Position numbers and translations under genes: made by a program
The notes under the pieces: generated by a model
The model's input: only the letters and a program-made list of their open reading frames with translations
Told to the model about the DNA's origin: nothing
Database searches by the model: none
Assembly: GCA_018065025.1 (NCBI GenBank)
Contig: JAGHUB010000414.1
Coordinates: forward strand, 1 to 13,360
Length of the DNA stretch: 13,360 nucleotides
Source of the DNA: Candidatus Equihabitans merdae
GTDB taxonomy: Bacteria > Bacillota > Clostridia > Lachnospirales > Lachnospiraceae
Direction: 5' to 3'
Shown: positions 1 to 6,286 of the stretch, one piece after another
Layout: every line of letters begins with the position of its first letter
How positions within the stretch are numbered: the stretch's first letter is position 1

Positions 1-1007
1 GAATACTTCCCTGGCGAACCACATCTGATGCCTACCACATCTGGGTATCGGAGATCATGCTTCAGCAGACTCAGATCGCAGCTGTTATCGAATATTTTAA
101 GCGCTTCATGACAGAATTGCCCACAGTGGAAAGCCTGGCCCAGTGTCCGGATGATCATTTGCTGAAATTGTGGGAGGGCCTGGGTTATTACAGCCGTGTC
201 CGCAATATGAAAAAGGCAGCTATTTTTCTCATGGAAAATGGTTTTTCAGAGATACCTGCTGATTATGATGTGATACGGAATATGCCCGGGGTAGGTCCTT
301 ATACAGCCGGTGCCATTTCCTCGATGGCATTTGATCTGCCACATCCTGCTGTAGATGGTAATGTACTTCGAGTCATGAGTCGTCTCACCGGTGATGATCA
401 GGATGTTATGGATCCTAAGGTAAGAAAAGCCAGAGAACAGGCCATCCGTACATTTTTTGAAGAGAATCCTCAAGTTTCACCGGGTGCCTTTAATGAAGCC
501 TTGATGGAATTGGGAGAAACTGTCTGCATACCTCACGGTGAGGCTAAATGTAAGACTTGTCCACTGGCAGATTATTGCACAGCTTTTAAAAATGATCTGG
601 TTGATCAGCTGCCTGTTAGAATAGTCAAGACAAAAAGACGTATCGAGAAGAAGACTATTTTCTTATTGGAACAGGATGGCAAGATTCTGTTAAATAAGCG
701 TCCTGGCACAGGATTGCTGGCGGGCTTATATGAATTTCCTAATATAGAAGGACACCTGGACGAGACGGAGGTAGGTAAATACCTTTCAGATCAAGGTCTT
801 GATGTCATTAATGCCATTCCCCTTAAGAAGGCCAAGCATCTGTTTTCCCACATCGAATGGCAGATGATAGGCTACAAGGTAGCGGTAAAGCAAGGAGAGA
901 AAATAGCGGATGCCCCGGAAGGATGCCTATGGGTGGAGCTTTCTGACCTGAAAAATGCTTATGCTGTGCCATCTGCATTTGACGCCTATAAAAAATACCT
1001 GATATAG
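1..1007 (+). CDS. mutY: Adenine DNA glycosylase MutY (5' end outside window)
   Basis: MutY removes adenine mispaired with 8-oxoguanine or guanine in base excision repair. The reading frame is open from base 3, so the first in-frame ATG (base 57) is internal: the codons before it read LPWR...YHIWVSEI and continue into MLQQTQ, the conserved MutY N-terminus. Visible features are the catalytic Glu in SEIMLQQTQ, the helix-hairpin-helix MPGVGPYTAGAI, the catalytic Asp in AVDGNVLRV, and an iron-sulfur motif Cys-X7-Cys-X2-Cys-X5-Cys near bases 523-575. After it comes the C-terminal MutT-like domain that reads 8-oxoguanine, with GLLAGLYEFPN and FSHIEW. The first Cys spacing is one residue longer than in E. 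coli MutY (X6); I recall the longer form in other Clostridia. Only about 20-30 N-terminal residues seem to be missing. Family assignment is secure from motifs in the right order. Confidence 0.96.
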   Translation, partial: ILPWRTTSDAYHIWVSEIMLQQTQIAAVIEYFKRFMTELPTVESLAQCPDDHLLKLWEGLGYYSRVRNMKKAAIFLMENGFSEIPADYDVIRNMPGVGPYTAGAISSMAFDLPHPAVDGNVLRVMSRLTGDDQDVMDPKVRKAREQAIRTFFEENPQVSPGAFNEALMELGETVCIPHGEAKCKTCPLADYCTAFKNDLVDQLPVRIVKTKRRIEKKTIFLLEQDGKILLNKRPGTGLLAGLYEFPNIEGHLDETEVGKYLSDQGLDVINAIPLKKAKHLFSHIEWQMIGYKVAVKQGEKIADAPEGCLWVELSDLKNAYAVPSAFDAYKKYLI

Positions 1008-1017
1008 TATAGCTGAC

Positions 1018-1046
1018 TATACAATCTACTATATTTATGGTAGAAT
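1018..1046 (+). promoter_or_regulatory. Candidate sigma-A promoter for the wall-anchored protein gene
   Basis: A -10 element TAGAAT (1041-1046) is preceded by TGG, giving an extended -10 (TGn). A weak -35 TATACA (1018-1023) lies 17 bases upstream. A 6-bp palindrome, GTATAG-CTGA-CTATAC (1007-1022), begins at the last base of the mutY stop and overlaps the -35. It could be an operator or just a weak hairpin. It lacks the GC content and T-tract of a terminator. Seen by eye only; no start site has been mapped. Confidence 0.5.
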
Positions 1047-1091
1047 ACCCGAAGATTTTGACAAATACTGAGTTTTAAACTAAGGAGCATT

Positions 1092-2246
1092 ATGAAGAAA
1101 AGATTTATTTCACAGCTTCTGGCGATTACTGTTGTCAGTGCAATGATGACCACCGGTGTCATGGCTGCCGATCTGGCTCCCTGGGATAAGAATAATACCT
1201 CAGCGGATCGTTGGGAATATAACCTGGATGAGATTCGTGATGCTATGAAGGATCCGGTTACTGCTAAGGCTATGGAAGATTACCTTAAGCAGAAGGGCTA
1301 TACATTCACCATCATAAATGGTCAGTTTGAGATCGTTCCCATCAAGCCTGCTGTAAATAGTGGCCTTGTTGTGGATATTCCTGTGCCGGATAGCGGAGCT
1401 GTTCAGGAACCTGCTCAGGAAGAGTCAGTAGCTGAAGAACCTGCTGCATCGGAGTCATCCGTGGAAGAGACTTCTGAGGAAGAGGATAGCCAGGCTGAAG
1501 ATGCTGCAGATGAAAGTGCCGCAGGTCAGGATAGCAGCTCATCCACAAGTGAAATCGGATCAGGTGATTCAGCCGGTTCAACAGAAACTGCAGGATCAAG
1601 TGATAGCACTCCCCAGGGTGGAGACATTTCTCAGAATCAGCCTTCACAGGAAAATGGATCTGAAGATGCTGGTGCCGGAACAGAATCAGGCCTTCCGGGA
1701 CTGTCTTTTGAAAATGATCTGTTGGACCATCACGAAAGCGAGAAGACCGATGCTGCGCAGAATACAGATTTGACAGAAATCATGGATATTACAGGCAGTG
1801 CCCAGGAAAATGTTGTGGAACTGGTCACTGTTCCCGGCATTACAGGTACTTCTGCCGAGCATTCTCTGCTGGTAGCTAATCCATCCACACCTCTTTTGGA
1901 AGAGGCTGCAGGTCCGGAATCCACTGCTGAAGATGATAATGGTACAACACCTAATTCTGAAAGCCTTAATCAGGTGGGCCCCGGCAGCAATGAGATCATC
2001 GGTCAGGTAGACCGTCCTGCTACAGGCAGCGGTTCAGGCAGTTCAAGCAGCGGCAGCAATTCAGGGGCTAATAGCGGTAGTCAGTCAGGCGGCAGTGTAG
2101 TTCCTGCACAGAATGTGGGCAATCCTAAGACAGGTGATGCCGGTCATGGTATGTTGTACGGCGCACTTTCAGCCGCATCTGCTGCATTTGCAGGTGTCTT
2201 GCTTAAAAAGAGACGTTCTCTTGATAAAAAAGAAAACAAAGAGTAA
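1092..2246 (+). CDS. Secreted acidic Ser/Glu-rich protein with C-terminal NPKTG sortase anchor
   Basis: Probable cell-wall-anchored surface protein of unknown function. Residues 1-25 form a Sec signal peptide: positive MKKRF, a hydrophobic core, and likely cleavage after VMA before ADLAPWD. Residues 26-85 form a small folded-looking segment, with EIRDAMKDPVTAKAMEDYL followed by GYTFTIINGQFEIVPI, that I cannot assign. Residues 105-200 are low-complexity and rich in Glu, Ser, Ala and Asp. Residues 311-334 are a Ser/Gly spacer of the kind that spans cell wall. The end is a classic sorting signal: NPKTGD at 344-349, a hydrophobic helix at about 353-371, then KKRR. The start is supported by AAGGAG four bases upstream of the ATG. 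It lies between mutY and the SCIFF locus, on the same strand, with a separate candidate promoter. Exposure on the wall is well supported by the signals; function is not. A stalk or adhesin-like role is only a guess. Confidence 0.88.
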   Translation: MKKRFISQLLAITVVSAMMTTGVMAADLAPWDKNNTSADRWEYNLDEIRDAMKDPVTAKAMEDYLKQKGYTFTIINGQFEIVPIKPAVNSGLVVDIPVPDSGAVQEPAQEESVAEEPAASESSVEETSEEEDSQAEDAADESAAGQDSSSSTSEIGSGDSAGSTETAGSSDSTPQGGDISQNQPSQENGSEDAGAGTESGLPGLSFENDLLDHHESEKTDAAQNTDLTEIMDITGSAQENVVELVTVPGITGTSAEHSLLVANPSTPLLEEAAGPESTAEDDNGTTPNSESLNQVGPGSNEIIGQVDRPATGSGSGSSSSGSNSGANSGSQSGGSVVPAQNVGNPKTGDAGHGMLYGALSAASAAFAGVLLKKRRSLDKKENKE

Positions 2247-2286
2247 CAGTATATCTTTTCAACTTTCAGACAGCGTGATATACTGT
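2246..2286. repeat. 10-bp perfect inverted repeat straddling the scfA promoter
   Basis: ACAGTATATC (2246-2255) and GATATACTGT (2277-2286) are exact reverse complements separated by 21 bases. The right arm contains the TATACT -10 element and the left arm ends just before the candidate -35. The long AT-rich loop and the missing T-tract argue against an intrinsic terminator. A two-site operator for a dimeric regulator, or a structure formed in read-through transcripts, fits better. The role is inference. Confidence 0.55.
2256..2284 (+). promoter_or_regulatory. Candidate extended -10 promoter for scfA
   Basis: TGATATACT carries a TGn extension and a TATACT -10 (2279-2284). A weak -35 TTTTCA (2256-2261) lies 17 bases upstream. 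Transcription would begin near 2291, leaving a 5' leader of about 20 bases that is mostly the strong ribosome binding site AAGGAGG (2295-2301), eight bases before the scfA ATG. This would let the peptide be expressed independently of the upstream surface protein gene. Confidence 0.5.
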
Positions 2287-2309
2287 CAATTAATAAGGAG
2301 GAGTTTACC

Positions 2310-2453
2310 ATGAAACATGTAAAAACTTTGACAACAAAGAATCTTCAGAACACCGTTAAAAAGGGTGGCTGCGGCGAATGCCAGACTTCTTGCCAGAGCG
2401 CTTGCAAGACCAGCTGCACAGTTGGTAACCAGAGCTGCGAACACAAGAACTAA
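2310..2453 (+). CDS. scfA: SCIFF (six-cysteine) ranthipeptide precursor, 47 aa
   Basis: This is the precursor of a ribosomal peptide modified by the radical SAM enzyme encoded next to it. The 47-residue product begins MKHVKTLTTKNLQNTV and ends NQSCEHKN. Its six cysteines at 21, 24, 28, 32, 36 and 43 match the SCIFF signature (six cysteines in about forty-five residues), including the very conserved block CGECQTSCQSACKTSC. The N-terminal 18 or so residues serve as leader and recognition region. From memory, characterised homologues receive a Cys-to-Thr thioether between residues 32 and 37; Cys32 and Thr37 are both present here. The gene has an excellent ribosome binding site, AAGGAGG, at a spacing of eight. 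It is easily missed because it is so short. No protease or dedicated peptide exporter is encoded nearby. The mature product and its function are unknown; a signalling or population-level role has been proposed for ranthipeptides in clostridia. Confidence 0.95.
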   Translation: MKHVKTLTTKNLQNTVKKGGCGECQTSCQSACKTSCTVGNQSCEHKN

Positions 2454-2476
2454 GCAGTAGAAGAACAATAACGAAT

Positions 2477-2485
2477 AAGGAAAGG
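2477..2485 (+). promoter_or_regulatory. Remote Shine-Dalgarno AAGGAAAGG for scfB
   Basis: This is the only convincing ribosome binding sequence ahead of scfB, but it ends 36 bases before the ATG at 2522. The 25-base hairpin at 2486-2510 starts right after it. If the hairpin folds, the effective spacing falls to 11 bases, a usable distance. The bases directly before the ATG (TATTATGTGAG) contain no good alternative. The looping-out mechanism is inference, with bacteriophage T4 gene 38 as the known type of precedent. Confidence 0.5.
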
Positions 2486-2510
2486 TAAGCAGCGGATGCT
2501 CCGCTGCTTA
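2486..2510 (+). terminator. Perfect 11-bp hairpin between scfA and scfB (attenuator or translational element)
   Basis: TAAGCAGCGGA (2486-2496) pairs fully with TCCGCTGCTTA (2500-2510) around a TGC loop. The stem is GC-rich in its inner part. What follows is TATTATGTGAG, not a run of T, so it is a poor full terminator. It may act as a partial attenuator, as a 3' stabiliser of the short scfA message, or as a loop-out device for scfB translation. Any of these would give much more precursor than maturase. The structure is seen directly; the choice of role is inference. Confidence 0.65.
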
Positions 2511-2521
2511 TATTATGTGAG

Positions 2522-3889
2522 ATGCAATTACATTGTTACGAGAATAATGATTATAAGATCGTTATGGACGTCCCTTCAGGTTCTGTCCATGTGATGGATG
2601 ATATTTCGTATGATGTCTCTGTTTTGCTTGGTGAGGGTAAGACAGATGAAGAAATCATCGAAGCACTTTCAGGCAAGTATGATGCTGAAGAGCTTAAAGA
2701 AGTCCGTCAGGAACTTCGCGAACTTGAAGCTGAAGGCTGCTTCATGACAAAAGACGAATACAAACCGGCCATTGAGGCCTTTAAAGATAGACCTACTGTT
2801 GTTAAGGCTCTGTGCCTTCATATTGCACATGACTGCAACCTGGCATGTCGTTATTGCTTTGCTGAAGAAGGTGAATATCATGGCCGTCGTGCACTGATGT
2901 CCTTTGAAGTAGGCAAGAAGGCTCTGGACTTCCTGGTGGCCAGTTCAGGTGCTCGCATCAATCTGGAAGTTGACTTCTTCGGTGGCGAGCCTCTGATGAA
3001 CTGGGATGTAGTTAAGCAGATTGTTGCCTATGGTCGTTCTCTGGAAGAGACTCATAATAAGAAGTTCCGTTTTACGATCACAACCAACGGTGTTCTTCTT
3101 AATGATGAGATCATGGAATTTTGCAACAAAGAGATGCACAACGTTGTATTCTCTATCGACGGTCGTAAAGATGTTCATGACTATATGCGTCCCTTCCGCG
3201 GCGGACAGAGCAGTTATGACTACATCATGCCAAAGATTCAGAAGTATGCATTGGAGCGTCAGAGATTAGGCCTGAACTATTATGTCCGCGGTACATTTAC
3301 CCGTCATAATCTGGATTTTGCAGCGGATGTCCTTCATCTGGCAGACCTTGGATTCGAACAGATCTCCATGGAACCTGTAGTAGCTCCTCTGACAGAAGAC
3401 TACGCTATTCAGCCGGAAGATATCCCGGTTATCCTTGAACAGTACGACATTCTGGCCAAGGAGATGCTGAAGCGTGAGCGGGAGAATAGGGGTTTTAATT
3501 TCTTCCACTTTATGATAGATTTAACGGGTGGTCCCTGTATCTACAAGCGCCTGACAGGCTGCGGTTCCGGTACAGAATATCTGGCTATTACACCTTGGGG
3601 AGATATCTATCCCTGCCATCAGTTTGTTGGTATGGATGACTTCCTGCTGGGTGATCTGGATAAAGGTGTTGTCCGTAAGGATATCGTTACAGAATTCAAA
3701 TGCTGCAACGTTTATGCTAAAGAATCCTGCCGTAATTGCTTTGCCAGATTCTATTGCAGCGGCGGTTGTGCAGCCAACGGCTTCAACGCATCCGGCCACA
3801 TTAACGATGTATATGAAATGGGCTGTGAACTTCAGAAGAAGCGTATCGAATGCGCTATCATGATGAAGGCAGCCAAGGAAGACATATAA
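2522..3889 (+). CDS. scfB: SCIFF peptide maturase, radical SAM/SPASM thioether-forming enzyme
   Basis: This enzyme forms cysteine-to-acceptor thioether crosslinks in the ScfA peptide using S-adenosylmethionine and iron-sulfur clusters. Residues 1-90 look like the RiPP recognition element that binds the leader (YKIVMDVPSGSVHVMDD, as in the family). The radical SAM motif Cys-X3-Cys-X2-Cys is at C105, C109 and C112, with GGEP at 154-157. The C-terminal SPASM domain carries the auxiliary cluster cysteines: C347, C365 (as Gly-X4-Cys), then C403, C406, C412, C416 in the CX2CX5CX3C pattern, and C435. The length of 455 residues is normal for the family. The start at 2522 agrees with the family N-terminus, and no other in-frame start lies between it and the stop at 2486-2488. 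No standard ribosome binding site is adjacent; an ATG-TGA pair (2515-2520) sits just before the start. It directly follows scfA, as in other Clostridia. Confidence 0.96.
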   Translation: MQLHCYENNDYKIVMDVPSGSVHVMDDISYDVSVLLGEGKTDEEIIEALSGKYDAEELKEVRQELRELEAEGCFMTKDEYKPAIEAFKDRPTVVKALCLHIAHDCNLACRYCFAEEGEYHGRRALMSFEVGKKALDFLVASSGARINLEVDFFGGEPLMNWDVVKQIVAYGRSLEETHNKKFRFTITTNGVLLNDEIMEFCNKEMHNVVFSIDGRKDVHDYMRPFRGGQSSYDYIMPKIQKYALERQRLGLNYYVRGTFTRHNLDFAADVLHLADLGFEQISMEPVVAPLTEDYAIQPEDIPVILEQYDILAKEMLKRERENRGFNFFHFMIDLTGGPCIYKRLTGCGSGTEYLAITPWGDIYPCHQFVGMDDFLLGDLDKGVVRKDIVTEFKCCNVYAKESCRNCFARFYCSGGCAANGFNASGHINDVYEMGCELQKKRIECAIMMKAAKEDI

Positions 3890-3916
3890 AAAAGCGACAA
3901 AGAGGTTAGTTGGAAA

Positions 3917-6286
3917 ATGAAGAAGTCAACAGGTATTATTTCAATCTTGCTGATGTTGGTTCTGACCGCTCTGATGATCTTCACAGCAGCTGTAGGCTGG
4001 GGTGAAACAGGGGTTGGTGCCGCACGTCACATTATTACCGGCCTGGATCTGTCCGGTGGTGTTTCCATCACTTATGAAGCTAATGAAGCAGCTCCATCTA
4101 AGAGTGATATGGATGACACTATTACAAAGCTTCAGAAGCGTGTTGATGAATACAGCACAGAAGCTAAGGTTTACCAGGAAGGTGCCAATCGTATCAACAT
4201 TGAGATTCCCGGTGTTACAGATGCCAATGAAATCCTGGCAGAACTTGGTACACCCGGTTCTCTCTATTTCATCGCTCAGACTGATGCTGACGGCAATCAG
4301 AACTATAGTTATACAGGCACAGGCTACCAGCTGAACAAGCCCATCGAAGAGCTGATCGCTGATGGCAGCGTTATCTGCGAAGGTTCTGACGTAGCTGATG
4401 CTCAGGCAAAGATGATCTCTGACCAGAATACACAGGACAACGAATGTGTTGTTTCTCTGTCTTTCGGTCCTGAAGGTACAAAGAAGTTTGCTGCTGCTAC
4501 AGAGAAGGCTTACAAAGCCGGTGAAACTATCGCCATCTTCTATGACAATACTTTTGTATCTGTTCCCAAGGTTAATGCTGTTATCTCTGATGGCCAGGCT
4601 ATCATCGAAGGTATGTCTTCTATCGAAGAAGCAGAATCTCTGGCTTCCTTCATCCGTATCGGTGGTCTGACACTGACTCTGAACGAGATCCGTTCTAACG
4701 TTGTTGGTGCTCAGCTTGGTCAGGAAGCTATTAAGACATCTCTCATGGGTGGTGCTGTTGGTCTGGCTCTGATCTGCCTGATCATGATCCTGGTTTACCT
4801 GGTTCCCGGTGTCATCGCCTCTGTTGTTCTGGTGATGTACACAGCCATCATCCTGATCCTGCTCAACGCTTTCGATCTGACACTGACACTGCCGGGTATC
4901 GCCGGTATCATCCTGTCAATCGGTATGGCTGTTGACGCCAATGTTATTATCTATGCCCGTATCCGTGAAGAAATCAGTGCAGGTTCCTCTGTTAACAGAG
5001 CTATCAGAGCCGGTTTCAGCAAGGCTATGTCAGCTATCATCGACGGTAATATCACAACCCTGATCGCTGCTGCCGTTCTTGGTTTCCTGGGCACAGGTAC
5101 AATTAAGGGCTTTGCTATGACCCTGGCTCTTGGCGTTGTTCTGTCTCTGTTCTCAGCTTGTGTACTTTCCAGAATCCTGGCCAATGCCGTTTATGCTATT
5201 GGTGTTAAGGATGCTAAGTACTGGGCCAGAAAGGGTTCTGTTTCCAAGTTCCGTTTCGTTGAAAACAGACGTAAATACATGGCTGTTGTTGCTGTGATCC
5301 TTATCGTTGGTATCATCTTCGGTGGTATGCACAGTGCTAAGGGCGAAAGAGCTCTTAACTTCAGTATGGACTTCATCGGTGGTACACAGACAACAGTTGC
5401 CTTCAATGAAGATTATGATCTGACAACTCTTGATAATGAAGTTAAGCCTCTGGTTATGGATGTTACCGGTGATGCCGGCGTCTCCATGCAGAAGGTTGTT
5501 AACTCCAATCAGGTTATCATCAAGACCAGAACTCTGAATGTTGAAGAACGTGAACAGATGGCTGCCGCTCTGATGGAAAAATATGGTATCGAAGAATCTG
5601 CTATCACTGCAGAAAGTATCTCAGCTGTTGTTGGTGATGAGATGCGTCGTGATGCCGTACTGGCTGTTATCGTAGCTGTTATCCTGATGCTGCTTTACAT
5701 CTTCATCCGCTTCCATGACATCCGTTTTGCTTCAGCTGCTGTTATCGCTCTGATTCATGACGTTCTGATCACTCTGGTAGCATACGCTGTTCTCCGCGTA
5801 TCTGTCGGTAACTCCTTCATCGCTGTTATGCTGACGATCCTGGGTTATTCAATCAACTCCACAATCGTTATCTTCGACAGAATTCGTGAGAAACTGCCTA
5901 CTCTTAAGAGAGGCGGCAACCTGGCCGGTTTGGTTAACGAATCTATCAACCAGACACTGACAAGAAGTATCTTCACCAACCTGACAACTTTCGCAGCTGT
6001 TCTGGTTCTGTATATCGTCGGTGTTGCTTCTATCAAGGAATTCACACTGCCTATGATGATCGGTATCGTAGCCGGTACATGCTCATCTATCTTCCTGACA
6101 GGTGCTCTGTGGTACATGTTCAGAACAAGACTTGGCAAGGACAAGGATTTCTACAGTGCCGCTCCTTCAGCTGTTGAAGGTGCCGTTGCTGCTCCCGCTG
6201 CTCCTGCTGCAGCATCTGAGGAAAAGACAGAAGCAGTTCGTTCTTCTAAGAACCCCAACGTTATTCGTAAAAAGAAAAAGAAATAA
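3917..6286 (+). CDS. secDF: Fused protein translocase subunit SecDF
   Basis: SecDF is the membrane motor that pulls secreted proteins out of the SecYEG channel using the proton or ion gradient. The 789-residue protein is SecD (about 1-440) joined to SecF (about 450-740). Residues 8-27 are the first membrane helix. GLDLSGGVSITYEA (42-55) is the SecD signature, followed by the external domain up to about 255. FIRIGGLTLTLNEIRSNVVGAQLG leads into the SecD helices, with the conserved Asp340 in MAVDANVIIYARIREE. DFIGGTQTTVAF (from 485) is the SecF counterpart. The later SecF helix motif reads GYSINSTIVIFDRIRE: Ser648 stands where many SecF proteins have Asp. Arg683 in QTLTRSIF is present. The tail is Ala/Pro-rich and ends in RKKKKK, probably cytoplasmic. 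The ribosome binding site is AAAGAGG (3899-3905), 11 bases before the ATG. The gene lies 27 bases after scfB, so co-transcription is likely. Codon choice looks strongly biased, as for a well-expressed gene. Confidence 0.96.
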   Translation: MKKSTGIISILLMLVLTALMIFTAAVGWGETGVGAARHIITGLDLSGGVSITYEANEAAPSKSDMDDTITKLQKRVDEYSTEAKVYQEGANRINIEIPGVTDANEILAELGTPGSLYFIAQTDADGNQNYSYTGTGYQLNKPIEELIADGSVICEGSDVADAQAKMISDQNTQDNECVVSLSFGPEGTKKFAAATEKAYKAGETIAIFYDNTFVSVPKVNAVISDGQAIIEGMSSIEEAESLASFIRIGGLTLTLNEIRSNVVGAQLGQEAIKTSLMGGAVGLALICLIMILVYLVPGVIASVVLVMYTAIILILLNAFDLTLTLPGIAGIILSIGMAVDANVIIYARIREEISAGSSVNRAIRAGFSKAMSAIIDGNITTLIAAAVLGFLGTGTIKGFAMTLALGVVLSLFSACVLSRILANAVYAIGVKDAKYWARKGSVSKFRFVENRRKYMAVVAVILIVGIIFGGMHSAKGERALNFSMDFIGGTQTTVAFNEDYDLTTLDNEVKPLVMDVTGDAGVSMQKVVNSNQVIIKTRTLNVEEREQMAAALMEKYGIEESAITAESISAVVGDEMRRDAVLAVIVAVILMLLYIFIRFHDIRFASAAVIALIHDVLITLVAYAVLRVSVGNSFIAVMLTILGYSINSTIVIFDRIREKLPTLKRGGNLAGLVNESINQTLTRSIFTNLTTFAAVLVLYIVGVASIKEFTLPMMIGIVAGTCSSIFLTGALWYMFRTRLGKDKDFYSAAPSAVEGAVAAPAAPAAASEEKTEAVRSSKNPNVIRKKKKK

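Noticed and set aside
1007..1022. Short palindrome GTATAG-CTGA-CTATAC after mutY as an intrinsic terminator
   Set aside because: The 6-bp AT-rich stem is too weak and no T-tract follows. It overlaps a candidate -35, so an operator is more likely, if it does anything.
1342..1773. Overlapping frames on both strands within the Ser/Glu-rich region of the surface protein gene
   Set aside because: Low-complexity coding sequence readily keeps alternative frames open. The main frame has a signal peptide and anchor at its ends, which settles the matter.
2020..2100. Repetitive GGC/AGC/TCA-rich stretch that might look like a tandem repeat array
   Set aside because: It encodes the Ser/Gly spacer of the wall anchor in frame. 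Units are irregular and no CRISPR-like repeat and spacer pattern exists.
2246..2286. The inverted repeat upstream of scfA as a terminator of the surface protein gene
   Set aside because: The loop is 21 bases, the stem is AT-rich and no run of T follows. The right arm coincides with a good -10 element.
2310..2453. Reading the six-cysteine peptide as a small ferredoxin, metallothionein or defensin
   Set aside because: The cysteine spacing and N-terminus match SCIFF, and the adjacent enzyme is the matching maturase.
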